A stretch of DNA of 64,000 nucleotides from assembly GCF_014192515.1 (NCBI RefSeq), contig NZ_JACHYB010000001.1:1178001-1242000 (forward strand), written 5' to 3'. Below are positions 8,769 to 17,631 of this stretch, one piece after another. The DNA comes from Microbacter margulisiae (GTDB lineage Bacteria > Bacteroidota > Bacteroidia > Bacteroidales > Paludibacteraceae). Each line of letters opens with the position of its first letter. The first letter of the stretch is position 1. The position numbers and the translations under genes are program-made. The notes below the pieces were generated by a model. It had not been told where the DNA came from, ran no database searches, and worked only from the letters and a program-made list of their open reading frames with translations.

Positions 8769-10796
8769 ATGAATCCTGTTGCACTGATTCTTTCCGTTGT
8801 TTTTATTGTTTTGGTGTTTATACCTTTTACAAAAAAAAGGACGACACAAACCCTACTAATAGCCTGTGAGTTTTTTATTTTTTGCTTCAGTGGTTTCTTT
8901 GCAATAGAAGCTTTAACCGGACAATCAACCTCATATATTCTGATCGGATCAATCGTTACTGGCAATATTCCTATTGTTATTGATCCTTTAGCTGCCTGGT
9001 TTATCCTACTGATCAATTTTACTTTTCTTACAGGCTCCATTTACGGAAACAGTTACATGAAGGCTTACGCAGATCGCAAACACCAACTTTCATTACACTG
9101 GATCAGTTACTTATTGTCACATATAGGATTGTTGGCTGTCTGCGTGGTACAACACATGCTGATATTTTTGTTCGTCTGGGAAATTATGGCGCTCAGTTCA
9201 TTTATCATGGTGATTTTTGAAAGTGAAAAATCACAAACCATAAAAGCCGGAATCAATTATTTAATACAATCCCACATTGGCATTTTACTCCTGACTATTG
9301 GCTTCGGATGGGTATATGTAGAAACAGGCTCATGGTCGTTTGACGCTATTAAACTTTTCGGGCAAACCGGATCACTGCTTGAAGCATTTGGGCTAATGCT
9401 ATTGTTTTTTGCTGGATTTTCATTCAAAGCCGGTTTTGTGCCTTTTCATACTTGGCTGCCACAGGCACATCCTGCTGCTCCTGCACATGTATCGGGAGTG
9501 ATGTCAGGAGTATTAATCAAAATTGGGATTTATGGTATTTTGCGTATGTTGTTATTATTGCCGAATAACACGATTGAGATTGGTATCGTCATTCTTATTA
9601 TATCCATAATTACAGGAATTTATGGTGTCATGCTGGCCATTGTACAACATAATCTGAAGACACTTTTAGCATACCATAGCATTGAGAATATAGGCATTAT
9701 CGGGATTGGGATCGGAGTCGGCTGTTTAGGGTTGGGCTTAGGAAATGAACCTATGGCAGCTATTGGATTCGCAGGGGCACTATTACATACGCTTAACCAT
9801 TCATTATTTAAGTCAGTACTGTTTTACGGTGCAGGCAATGTATATCAAGCCACTCACAGTGTTAATATTGAATCATTTGGAGGATTAATTAAACGAATGC
9901 CTCATACCGCTTTCCTTTTTCTGATTGCATCGTTGGCCATTAGCGGACTGCCACCGTTTAACGGATTCATCTCAGAATTTCTGATTTATTCCGGATTAAT
10001 CAACGGATGGAGTCACGGCACATTTATTTATATCCTTATTTTTGCTTTTGCGGTTTTTGGACTTTCATTAATAGGCGGACTAGCAATTCTGTGTTTCACC
10101 AAGGCCTTCGGTACAATTTTCTTAGGATCTCCCCGCCAAACATTCGCCCAAGAACCTCAGGAAAGTTCTCGTATGGCATTAATTCCAATGTATATCATTA
10201 TCGCATTGATCATCGCCATAGGTGTTTTCCCAAGTATTTTTGTAAAGGCTCTGTGGTTACCGGTACAACAATTCACAGGAAATATGCATGAAAATGCTTT
10301 TACCTTTTCGCCTTCGTTACTTAGCATTGCACAACAAATAGGAATTGCATCGCTTATATTTATGGCGTTAACAGGTTTTATATGGTTTATCCGTTATCAA
10401 TTAACGAAAAGACAAACCGTCACTTGTGCGGAAACCTGGGGATGTGGTTATATTGCTCCTACCCCGAAGATGCAATACACAGCAAGCTCATTTGTAAGAA
10501 CCTACCGAAAATTAGCTGAACCCATATTGCTCTTTCAAAAGCACAAAAAGGAAGTTTCGGGCATTTTCCCTCATGAAGCTTTTCATTCAATACATTCATT
10601 AGACAGGGTCGAAATGTATCTGATTCATATGCCATTGAAAAGAATGCGGTTCTGGCTAAATCGATTTTCATTTTTACAAAACGGCAGCCTACAATTCTAT
10701 ATTTTATATGGATTGTTGTTTATCATTATATTGATTGCAGTTCCTTCGCTGGAATATCTTTATCATATTCTGGCTCACTTTTTAAATATCCTTTAA
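8769..10796 (+). CDS. Ehr-like complex, HyfB-type proton-conducting antiporter subunit
   Basis: This 675-residue multi-pass membrane protein is related to HyfB and to NuoL/M/N. The residues that carry protons in the family are present: Glu138 (FVWEIMA), Lys220 (FKAGFVPFHTWLPQAHP) and Lys251 (LIKIGIYG), plus NHSLFKSVLF near residue 345. The C-terminal CAETWGCGY segment and the extended tail are typical of HyfB rather than NuoL. It opens a tight six-gene operon. From homology it should form an ion channel at the distal end of the membrane arm. The start is the ATG after a short AAAC spacer; no good Shine-Dalgarno site is visible, as is common in this phylum. Confidence 0.88.
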   Translation: MNPVALILSVVFIVLVFIPFTKKRTTQTLLIACEFFIFCFSGFFAIEALTGQSTSYILIGSIVTGNIPIVIDPLAAWFILLINFTFLTGSIYGNSYMKAYADRKHQLSLHWISYLLSHIGLLAVCVVQHMLIFLFVWEIMALSSFIMVIFESEKSQTIKAGINYLIQSHIGILLLTIGFGWVYVETGSWSFDAIKLFGQTGSLLEAFGLMLLFFAGFSFKAGFVPFHTWLPQAHPAAPAHVSGVMSGVLIKIGIYGILRMLLLLPNNTIEIGIVILIISIITGIYGVMLAIVQHNLKTLLAYHSIENIGIIGIGIGVGCLGLGLGNEPMAAIGFAGALLHTLNHSLFKSVLFYGAGNVYQATHSVNIESFGGLIKRMPHTAFLFLIASLAISGLPPFNGFISEFLIYSGLINGWSHGTFIYILIFAFAVFGLSLIGGLAILCFTKAFGTIFLGSPRQTFAQEPQESSRMALIPMYIIIALIIAIGVFPSIFVKALWLPVQQFTGNMHENAFTFSPSLLSIAQQIGIASLIFMALTGFIWFIRYQLTKRQTVTCAETWGCGYIAPTPKMQYTASSFVRTYRKLAEPILLFQKHKKEVSGIFPHEAFHSIHSLDRVEMYLIHMPLKRMRFWLNRFSFLQNGSLQFYILYGLLFIIILIAVPSLEYLYHILAHFLNIL

Positions 10797-10803
10797 AGAG
10801 ATC

Positions 10804-11712
10804 ATGATTAGCTTCATTGTTATCATTGTTACAAGCCTGTTTATTTCAGGTATTATTGTCCGTACTAAAAGCATTTGCTCGGGACGTAAAGGTTCAGGTA
10901 TTATGCAGCCCATGAGAGATATTCTTAAATTATGGAAAAAAGGATCTGTTTACAGCCATACATCCAGTTGGATTTTTCGTATTGCTCCAACCGTTTATTT
11001 TTCATCTATACTAATGGCTGCAGCCGCTTTACCTTTGGGAGGACATTGTGGGCTGTTTTCATTTGATGGTGATTTTGTGTTTTTTGCCTATGTGTTAGCC
11101 ACCGGGAAATTTTTTAATATTATTGCCGCATTAGATACCGGTAGCAGTTTTGAAGGCATGGGGGCAAGCCGCGAGGCTCTATTCTCAATGCTTGCAGAAC
11201 CCGCTTTCTTTCTATTAATGGGGTCGTTAAGCCTCTTAACAGGCTATACCTCCTTCAATGCTATTTTTCAAGCATTGCATTTCGGCTCTTACATTACGTA
11301 TGCGCTAACTGCCATTGCTACCTTTATTCTGCTTATGCTTGCCATGATTGAAAACAGTCGCATGCCCATAGATGACCCCAAGACTCATCTGGAATTGACG
11401 ATGATTCACGAGGTAATGATCTTGGATAACAGTGGCTTTGATCTTGGGCTTATCTTTCAAGCAACGAATTTCAAATTTGTTATTTACGGAGCTTTAATTG
11501 CCAATATGTTTTTAGGTAATTTACCTTTATATGACGCCATTCCCATGTTTTTGGGCATTCAGGTAGTATTTGGCATTTGCATCGGGCTGATCGAATCCTT
11601 TATGGCACGTTACCGGATGACCCATAACGCTCAATTTGTACTGATCTTATCCTCATTATCTTTATTAGTTCTGTTTGGAGTTTTGATGTTGCTGAATAAA
11701 TTTAATTCATAA
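10804..11712 (+). CDS. Ehr-like complex, HyfC/NuoH-type membrane subunit
   Basis: The 302-residue membrane protein belongs to the complex I subunit 1 / HyfC family, which couples the soluble arm to ion translocation. The diagnostic segment around residues 185-202, IDDPKTHLELTMIHEVM, is intact, including the acidic residues of the E channel. The N-terminal PMRDILKLWKKGS also matches HyfC. It follows the HyfB-like gene by 7 bp and precedes the HyfE-like gene by 4 bp, so translation is probably coupled. It is distinct from the nuoH gene in the adjacent nuo operon. Confidence 0.88.
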   Translation: MISFIVIIVTSLFISGIIVRTKSICSGRKGSGIMQPMRDILKLWKKGSVYSHTSSWIFRIAPTVYFSSILMAAAALPLGGHCGLFSFDGDFVFFAYVLATGKFFNIIAALDTGSSFEGMGASREALFSMLAEPAFFLLMGSLSLLTGYTSFNAIFQALHFGSYITYALTAIATFILLMLAMIENSRMPIDDPKTHLELTMIHEVMILDNSGFDLGLIFQATNFKFVIYGALIANMFLGNLPLYDAIPMFLGIQVVFGICIGLIESFMARYRMTHNAQFVLILSSLSLLVLFGVLMLLNKFNS

Positions 11713-11716
11713 TAAG

Positions 11717-12346
11717 ATGACAAATATTCTGTTGATTGTCTTCATTATATCGCTTCTCTATTTTGCCATTGCCAATCGATTGATGACTTATGTCAAGATA
11801 TTGGCATTACAGGGAATTTTATTGTTTGGAGTTGCTTTCATTGAATTAATTGAAATCAATATCATAAATTTAATTTTCATTCTTTTTGAGACTATCGTTG
11901 TCAAAGCTATTGCTATTCCGTTGTTTATGCGATATATCATCAAGAAGAACAAAATCACCCGGGAAGCCGAACCTTATGTTCCCTATTTTGTTTCTTTGAT
12001 CGTAATTACTGCAATTATCGTAGTAACCTTTTTTATAGGCAACTATATTCAGGAGCCGAATCTGAATAAGATATACTTCATCGCTGCATTATCAGCTCTT
12101 GTTAGCGGTTTGTATTTTATCAGTACCCGACGAAAGATCATTACCCACGTCATTTGCTATGCAATGATTGAAAACGGCGTATTTATTTTATCTCTGGCGG
12201 TAGGACACAACATGCCCATGCTGGTTAATCTGGGAATTTTACTGGATGTTTTCGTCAGCATCTTTCTCCTTGGCATGTTTGTCAATAAAATAGGCGACGT
12301 CATTAACGAAAGCGATGTCACTCAGTTAAGTAACATAAAAGATTAA
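11717..12346 (+). CDS. Ehr-like complex, HyfE-type (NuoK-related) subunit
   Basis: The protein has 209 residues and about six to seven membrane helices. It resembles hydrogenase-4 component E, whose core is NuoK-like (for example YAMIENGVFILSLAVG, with a membrane Glu near residue 151). Such subunits link NuoH-like and antiporter-like subunits. It lies 4 bp after the HyfC-like gene and 11 bp before the next antiporter gene. Weak primary-sequence conservation is normal for this family; the assignment rests on that motif and on gene order. Confidence 0.8.
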   Translation: MTNILLIVFIISLLYFAIANRLMTYVKILALQGILLFGVAFIELIEINIINLIFILFETIVVKAIAIPLFMRYIIKKNKITREAEPYVPYFVSLIVITAIIVVTFFIGNYIQEPNLNKIYFIAALSALVSGLYFISTRRKIITHVICYAMIENGVFILSLAVGHNMPMLVNLGILLDVFVSIFLLGMFVNKIGDVINESDVTQLSNIKD

Positions 12347-12357
12347 AAGGTACATCG

Positions 12358-13785
12358 ATGACTCTATTCTATTTGGCAGGTTCCATTTTATTGGCAGGCG
12401 CTTTATTCCTCAATCGCAATGCTTTAATAAATAAGACATTGGTAATTATATTTTTATTATTACAAGTCTGTTATACAGCTTTTCTTGTTATATATCAAAA
12501 TTGTAGTGATGCAATCTATTTCAAATCAGATGCTTTGGCAATCTTAATGACAGGTACACTGACTATCATTGCCATTCCTGCTTTATTGCATCGGTATGAC
12601 TACGTTTACAAAGAACAGGATTCGCCGGCCAACAGAGGCATGTATTATGGAGCTATGGTTATATTTATCATGGCTTTAACTGCCGGCTATACCGCATCGC
12701 ATATTGCCGTAACATGGATTTTTGTCGAAATTACTACGTTAAGTACTTCAGTATTAACTTTTCACAGGCGCAATGCCGGATCCATAGAAGCCACATGGAA
12801 ATATATTTTCGTCTGCTCCATTAGTTTGGTATTCGTTTTTATAGGTATTTTGCTCTTAAGTCTGGCCATGAACAACGAATATCAAGCGGGCATGCAATAT
12901 AGCACACTTGTACAACTGGCGCCATCACTTGATCCTTTCTGGTTGAAGCTAGCTTTTATCTTTATTTTTACTGGATATACAGCTAAATTAGGATTAGTTC
13001 CCATGTACACAGCCGGCATTGATGCCAAAGATAAAGCCCCGGCTCCGGCGTCAGCTCTTTTTTCAAGTGTATTAATGAATTTAGGTTTTGTCGGAATCTT
13101 ACGCATGTACATAATCACAGAGCACGCTTCCATTCACGCATGGGTTAACGCAATTATCCTCATTACAGCGTTACTTTCCATATTCGTAGCTACTGTTTAT
13201 TTGCTAAAAGTCAGAAATATAAAACGAATGCTAGCCTATTCAAGCATTGAGCATATGGGAATTGTTATGGTAGGAATAGGCACAGGAGGAATAGGCTATT
13301 ATGCTGCTATTTTGCAATTAATTTTACATTCTTTTGTCAAATCGTCTCTATTCCTGCAGGTCGGACATCTTTACAAAACCTTCAAGAGTAAAGAAATCTT
13401 CTCCATTGGCAATTACTTCAAATACAATACCCCGGGAGCAGTTTTTCTGTTGTTGGCATTTATTGGTATAGCGGCTATACCTCCATCAGGATTGTTTATA
13501 AGTGAATTTTATCTGGTACTTGCGTTAATACAAGCACACCAATGGTTTGTTCTGATTCTCATATTAATATTGCTGACCATTATTTTATGGACATTAGGAA
13601 AAAACGTATTCAAAATATTATTCGTTCCACCATTAGGTTTTAATCCTAAAAACATAGAAAAAGGGAATGGATATGAGACTTTATCACATTATTTGCTGCT
13701 CGGATTAACCGTATATCTGGGATTTTGTCCGCCACAAGGATTCGTCAATTTAATTCAATCGGTTGTTCATTCAATTACATTCTGA
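12358..13785 (+). CDS. Ehr-like complex, HyfF-type antiporter subunit
   Basis: This 475-residue, about 14-helix protein is related to HyfF and NuoN/M. Glu124 (WIFVEITTLS) and Lys210 (GYTAKLGLVPMY) occupy the expected proton-path positions, and a third lysine lies in HSFVKSSLF near residue 328. The DAKDKAPAPASALFSS segment replaces the more usual DAHAxAPxPVSA but keeps the Pro/Ser pattern. It is the second antiporter-like subunit of the complex, suggesting at least two ion channels in addition to the NuoH-like one. It ends one base before the large-subunit gene. Confidence 0.87.
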   Translation: MTLFYLAGSILLAGALFLNRNALINKTLVIIFLLLQVCYTAFLVIYQNCSDAIYFKSDALAILMTGTLTIIAIPALLHRYDYVYKEQDSPANRGMYYGAMVIFIMALTAGYTASHIAVTWIFVEITTLSTSVLTFHRRNAGSIEATWKYIFVCSISLVFVFIGILLLSLAMNNEYQAGMQYSTLVQLAPSLDPFWLKLAFIFIFTGYTAKLGLVPMYTAGIDAKDKAPAPASALFSSVLMNLGFVGILRMYIITEHASIHAWVNAIILITALLSIFVATVYLLKVRNIKRMLAYSSIEHMGIVMVGIGTGGIGYYAAILQLILHSFVKSSLFLQVGHLYKTFKSKEIFSIGNYFKYNTPGAVFLLLAFIGIAAIPPSGLFISEFYLVLALIQAHQWFVLILILILLTIILWTLGKNVFKILFVPPLGFNPKNIEKGNGYETLSHYLLLGLTVYLGFCPPQGFVNLIQSVVHSITF

Positions 13786-13786
13786 A

Positions 13787-15283
13787 ATGCACGCAATTGT
13801 CATAAAAAATTACCAACGTATTCCCTTTTCAGCCATCCCGGCTTTGCCTTATGAACTTTTTGTTCCGGTTATTCTGGAAGAACTGATGATTGACGACTCG
13901 TGCCATTGTGTTAATTATGTTGGATTTCCACATAATGACAAGGTTCAATTGATTTGTTGTATTGCCAATGACAAACAACACACCATTTATGTCACATCAA
14001 CCATTGTAACACTTAATGCAACATTACCTTCACTGACAGCTCATAAACTCGCCTTTCACATTTTTGAGCGGGAACTTAATGAACAATTTGGAATTCAATA
14101 CACTGATCATCCTTGGCTAAAACCAGTACGTTATTCTTTCAATCGATCGGATCTGAATAAAACAATTGCCAATTATCCGTTTTATTCCATTGAAAGCGAA
14201 GAGCTCCATGAAGTCGGAGTAGGCCCAATTCACGCAGGAATCATCGAACCAGGCCATTTTCGATTTATCTGTAATGGAGAACAAATCTTGCATCTGGAAA
14301 TTCAATTAGGATACCAGCATCGCGGTATTGAATCCCTGTTTGTGGAGAAAAAGAAAATTCTGCAACGAGCAACATTAGCCGAAAATATAGCCGGCGATAC
14401 AGTAATTGGTCATGCTTCAACTTTTGCCCGTGTTTGGGAAAGTTTATGCGAAACAGCTGTTTCTCCCGCATTGCAGCTTGAGCGTACCTTAGCGTTAGAA
14501 CACGAGCGAATCGCCATTCATACCGGTGATTTAAGCGCCATGTGTACTGATTTGGCTTATCAATTAGGCAGTTCCGTTTTCGGGCGACTACGCACGCCTA
14601 TCATTAATTATTTTCAGGAGTGGACAGGTAATCGATTTGCTAAAGGATTAATACGTCCTAATAAAACCAATTTTACTTTTACCAAAGAGTTAGCGACACG
14701 ATGGCATGAAGTAATTTCAAAATTTGAACCCGATTTTATTGAAATGTATGACATGCTTTCGGATCTACCCTCGGCATTAGCTCGAATGGAAAAGACAGGA
14801 ATTGTCAATAAAGAAACAGCTCAAACAATCGGTATGGTCGGCATGGCAGCCCGTGCAAGCGGATTGACCCGAGACATTCGCATGTCACATCCCGAAGGAT
14901 GGACTACCATTTCCCATCAACCGGTTATAAAACGACATGGTGACGTTTTCTCGCGCGTTCAGATACGAAAAGAAGAAGCACTCCAATCCATTCAATATAT
15001 CAGACAAATCATTGAATTATTGCCAGATGCTGATAAAGGTATAACAGAAGAAAAAGATGCTTTGCCAGACTCTTTTGTTATTGGATTAACAGAAGGATGG
15101 CGTGGCGAAATTTGTCACTGTGCCATAACAGATAAAACCGGCAATTTGCAATGTTATAAAATAAAAGATCCATCTTTACATAATTGGTTGGCATTAGGAC
15201 TGGCTGTACGTAACAACGAAATATCGGATTTCCCGATTTGTAATAAAAGCTTTGATCTCTCATATTGCGGTAACGATCTGTAA
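13787..15283 (+). CDS. Ehr-like complex, NuoCD/HyfG-like large subunit lacking NiFe ligands
   Basis: The 498-residue soluble protein joins a NuoC-like N-terminal domain (about residues 1-120) to a NuoD/hydrogenase-large-subunit domain. LGYQHRGIESLF (residues 174-185) anchors the alignment. The L1 hydrogenase motif CGxC is replaced by Ala202-Gly-Asp-Thr205 in ENIAGDTVIGHA. The L2 motif near the C-terminus is SFDLSYCGNDL, where the two cysteines align with Ser492 and Gly495. All four nickel-iron ligands are thus missing and hydrogenase activity is very unlikely. I chose ATG 13787, just after the previous stop, over the upstream TTG at 13763. The catalytic role and any electron acceptor are unknown. 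Confidence 0.85.
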   Translation: MHAIVIKNYQRIPFSAIPALPYELFVPVILEELMIDDSCHCVNYVGFPHNDKVQLICCIANDKQHTIYVTSTIVTLNATLPSLTAHKLAFHIFERELNEQFGIQYTDHPWLKPVRYSFNRSDLNKTIANYPFYSIESEELHEVGVGPIHAGIIEPGHFRFICNGEQILHLEIQLGYQHRGIESLFVEKKKILQRATLAENIAGDTVIGHASTFARVWESLCETAVSPALQLERTLALEHERIAIHTGDLSAMCTDLAYQLGSSVFGRLRTPIINYFQEWTGNRFAKGLIRPNKTNFTFTKELATRWHEVISKFEPDFIEMYDMLSDLPSALARMEKTGIVNKETAQTIGMVGMAARASGLTRDIRMSHPEGWTTISHQPVIKRHGDVFSRVQIRKEEALQSIQYIRQIIELLPDADKGITEEKDALPDSFVIGLTEGWRGEICHCAITDKTGNLQCYKIKDPSLHNWLALGLAVRNNEISDFPICNKSFDLSYCGNDL

Positions 15284-15308
15284 TATTGCTATTAATTCAC
15301 ACAAGACA

Positions 15309-16061
15309 ATGTTTAATAATTTAAAAATACTCCATCACCAAGGAAAACAATTTATTCCCGATGTTACTAAAGCTGAAGCTGCTGGCATTTTCAGAGGACG
15401 ACCCGTTATTAGTAAAGCAAGTGTGAATACAGAAACACTGACTGAACTTTGCCCAACAAGTGCCATCACAACAAATCCCGTTTCAATTGATTTAGGGAGA
15501 TGTACTTTCTGTGGCGAATGTGCCATTCAATTCCCCGAAAAAATCCGGTTTACCAAAGATTATAAATTATCATCGAACACTCGCAATCAATTAATCATAG
15601 AAGAAGGAATTGAGCAACCTATTACTCTTGATGCTGATAAGATTCGAAAAGAAATCCGAAGATTATTTCATCATTCATTGAAATTACGACAAATATCAGC
15701 AGGGGGAGACAATAGTTGCGAATGGGAATTGAACGCCGTAGGCAATGTCAATTTTGATATAGGACGTTTCGGTATAGAATTTGTCGCCTCTCCGCGACAT
15801 GCTGATGGGATTGTTATCACCGGACCCATTACACAAAGCATGGCAAAACCATTGGAACTTTGCTACAAAGCTGTTCCTGATCCTAAAATCATTATTTTAG
15901 CTGGGGTTGATGCCATCAGTGGAGGTATTTTTGAAGAAAGCCATGCATTAGACCGTTCATTTCTTGTACAATATCCAATTGATTTGTACGTTCCAGGTAA
16001 TCCGGTTCATCCACTCACTTTCATTAACGGTATCATTCAACTGATTGGTTTAGAATCTTAA
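15309..16061 (+). CDS. Ehr-like complex, ferredoxin-NuoB fusion with degenerate N2 site
   Basis: The 250-residue protein fuses a ferredoxin-like segment (residues 40-85) to a NuoB/HyfI-like domain (115-245). In the ferredoxin part Cys48 (ELCP) plus Cys65, Cys68 and Cys71 (CTFCGEC) could hold one [4Fe-4S] cluster; the second cluster's ligands are gone. In the NuoB part only Cys137 (DNSCEWE) remains. The GAC cysteine is Asp201 (GVDAISGG) and the PGC cysteine is Asn231 (VPGNPVHP). A proximal N2-type cluster of normal ligation is therefore unlikely. The ATG at 15309 is preferred to an upstream start at 15252 that would overlap the previous gene. It is the last gene of the operon. Confidence 0.84.
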   Translation: MFNNLKILHHQGKQFIPDVTKAEAAGIFRGRPVISKASVNTETLTELCPTSAITTNPVSIDLGRCTFCGECAIQFPEKIRFTKDYKLSSNTRNQLIIEEGIEQPITLDADKIRKEIRRLFHHSLKLRQISAGGDNSCEWELNAVGNVNFDIGRFGIEFVASPRHADGIVITGPITQSMAKPLELCYKAVPDPKIIILAGVDAISGGIFEESHALDRSFLVQYPIDLYVPGNPVHPLTFINGIIQLIGLES

Positions 16062-16172
16062 TAAAATGCCACATGGACATTGCAGTTTCGAACAATAAAA
16101 TTAAATAATCAAAAAATATGGGCTTTTTTCAATGTCAAAAAATAGCAGCATCTAAATAACTTACAACTACTT

Positions 16173-16195
16173 AATCTATATATAAAGATTTTTTT
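16173..16195 (+). terminator. Weak A/T terminator after the Ehr-like operon
   Basis: AATCT (16173-16177) can pair with AGATT (16186-16190), followed by T residues. The stem is only five A/T-rich pairs, so read-through into nuo is possible. Confidence 0.3.
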
Positions 16196-16240
16196 CAATA
16201 ATACGAAGGTTCGTTAATAGTAAATAATCGTTTAATTGAC

Positions 16241-16248
16241 TACCTTTG
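16241..16248 (+). promoter_or_regulatory. -7 element of the nuo operon
   Basis: TACCTTTG, identical to the P1 -7 box of the Ehr-like operon, lies 25 bp before nuoA. The -33 region is poor. Confidence 0.55.
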
Positions 16249-16273
16249 CACTCTCTAAAAACAAGGATCAATT

Positions 16274-16624
16274 ATGGGACCAGCATCTCTTATCGTACTG
16301 TTATTCATAGCAATAGCATTTGCTATCATTGCCGTATACATCGGCAGAATTTTTGGAACATCATCTACTAATCCTGTAAAAGGAGAACCGTACGAATGTG
16401 GAATTGAAACCAAAGGAGAAACCTGGGTTCAGTTTCACATCGGATACTATTTATTTGCCCTTTTATTTTTAGTATTTGACGTAGAAATTGTTTTCCTATT
16501 TCCCTGGGCAACCGTTATACGTGAGTTAGGCGTTGTTGCTTTTATTGAAATATTTCTTTTCACGCTGTTCCTCTTTTTGGGACTTTTATATGCATATAAA
16601 AAGAAAGCACTCTCATGGATGTAA
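16274..16624 (+). CDS. nuoA: NADH-quinone oxidoreductase subunit A
   Basis: NuoA is a three-helix membrane subunit at the junction of the arms of complex I. The 116-residue protein shows [16 protein letters not shown] in the loop with the conserved cysteine, then [15 protein letters not shown] in the second helix. Both are hallmarks of the family. It opens an 11-gene operon, nuoABCDHIJKLMN. Its last codons overlap the nuoB start by 10 bp. Confidence 0.96.
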   Translation: MGPASLIVLLFIAIAFAIIAVYIGRIFGTSSTNPVKGEPYECGIETKGETWVQFHIGYYLFALLFLVFDVEIVFLFPWATVIRELGVVAFIEIFLFTLFLFLGLLYAYKKKALSWM

Positions 16625-17172
16625 AAAAAGAATATATTCCCGAATTCGACGGGGATGCTTATAAAGATGACATGGGAAGAACGAGTTTTATTCTCACTTC
16701 CGTAGATGCCATTGCCAATTGGGGTCGAAGCAATTCATTATGGCCTTTATCATTTGGAACAAGTTGTTGTGCTATCGAACTGATGAGTACAGTTTCAGCA
16801 AAATATGACTGGTCTCGTTTTGGATTTGAAGTAATGCGTGCCAGCCCCCGCCAATGTGATCTGATTATCGTTGCTGGAACCATCACACACAAAATGGCTC
16901 CGGTTCTTAAACGTCTTTATGACCAAATGCCCGAACCACGTTATGTGATTGCAATGGGAGCTTGTGCAGTGTCAGGCGGACCTTTTTATTATAACTCATA
17001 CGCTGTTGTTCGTGGCGTTGATAATGTAATTCCAGTTGATGTCTACATTCCAGGATGTCCTCCGCGTCCTGAGGCATTGATTCATGGCATGATGACGCTA
17101 CAGGAAAAAATCAGAAAATCCAAAGCATACGTTATCGATAAACCTAAAAAAAAGAAGGACAACAATGACTAA
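16615..17172 (+). CDS. nuoB: NADH-quinone oxidoreductase subunit B
   Basis: NuoB carries the terminal N2 [4Fe-4S] cluster that reduces quinone. All four ligands are present: Cys51 and Cys52 (GTSCCAIE), Cys117 (GACAVSGG) and Cys148 (PGCPPRPE). The 185-residue length is normal. It overlaps nuoA by 10 bp and nuoC by 8 bp. It contrasts directly with the degenerate NuoB-like subunit of the upstream Ehr-like operon, which keeps only one of these cysteines. Confidence 0.97.
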   Translation: MDVKKEYIPEFDGDAYKDDMGRTSFILTSVDAIANWGRSNSLWPLSFGTSCCAIELMSTVSAKYDWSRFGFEVMRASPRQCDLIIVAGTITHKMAPVLKRLYDQMPEPRYVIAMGACAVSGGPFYYNSYAVVRGVDNVIPVDVYIPGCPPRPEALIHGMMTLQEKIRKSKAYVIDKPKKKKDNND

Positions 17173-17620
17173 AGAGGAACTCAAACACTATCTCGGGGTT
17201 ACCTTCCCAAACCTGGAAGTGAAAGAGACATTCAATTTCCCACTGTTAATCGTGAATAAAGAAGATGTCATCGAGGTGCTGTCCAAGTTGAAGACAGCCA
17301 CTGAAACAAAATTTAATTTTTTGTTTTGTGAGACTGCTGTCGATCGAAATCCAAACTTTGAAGTTGTTTATCACCTATCCTCCACTTACTATCATCATGA
17401 TTTAGAGGTAAAAGTGATTCTGGAAGATAGAGAGAATCCTGAAATTGATTCCGTTTACGGGCTTTGGGAAGCTGCTGATCTATATGAAGATGAAATTTAT
17501 GATATGTTTGGCATTCGTTTCAAAGGTCATCCTAACCTTCGCCGGATTATGCTTACCGATGAATGGAATGGATTTCCACTACGAAAAGATTACCAAGATG
17601 ATAAAATTATTTCCTTGTAG
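17165..17620 (+). CDS. nuoC: NADH-quinone oxidoreductase subunit C
   Basis: The 30-kDa subunit of the soluble arm, 151 residues, includes the signature segment [20 protein letters not shown] and ends in FPLRKDY, both typical of NuoC. It packs against NuoD. It overlaps nuoB by 8 bp and is followed by nuoD after 11 bp. Some Bacteroidota fuse nuoC and nuoD; here they are separate genes. Confidence 0.95.
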   Translation: MTKEELKHYLGVTFPNLEVKETFNFPLLIVNKEDVIEVLSKLKTATETKFNFLFCETAVDRNPNFEVVYHLSSTYYHHDLEVKVILEDRENPEIDSVYGLWEAADLYEDEIYDMFGIRFKGHPNLRRIMLTDEWNGFPLRKDYQDDKIISL

Positions 17621-17631
17621 CCTATTAGTCA

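Noticed and set aside
13763..13786. TTG start for the Ehr-like large subunit
   Set aside because: The ATG at 13787 directly follows the preceding stop and gives a normal N-terminus.
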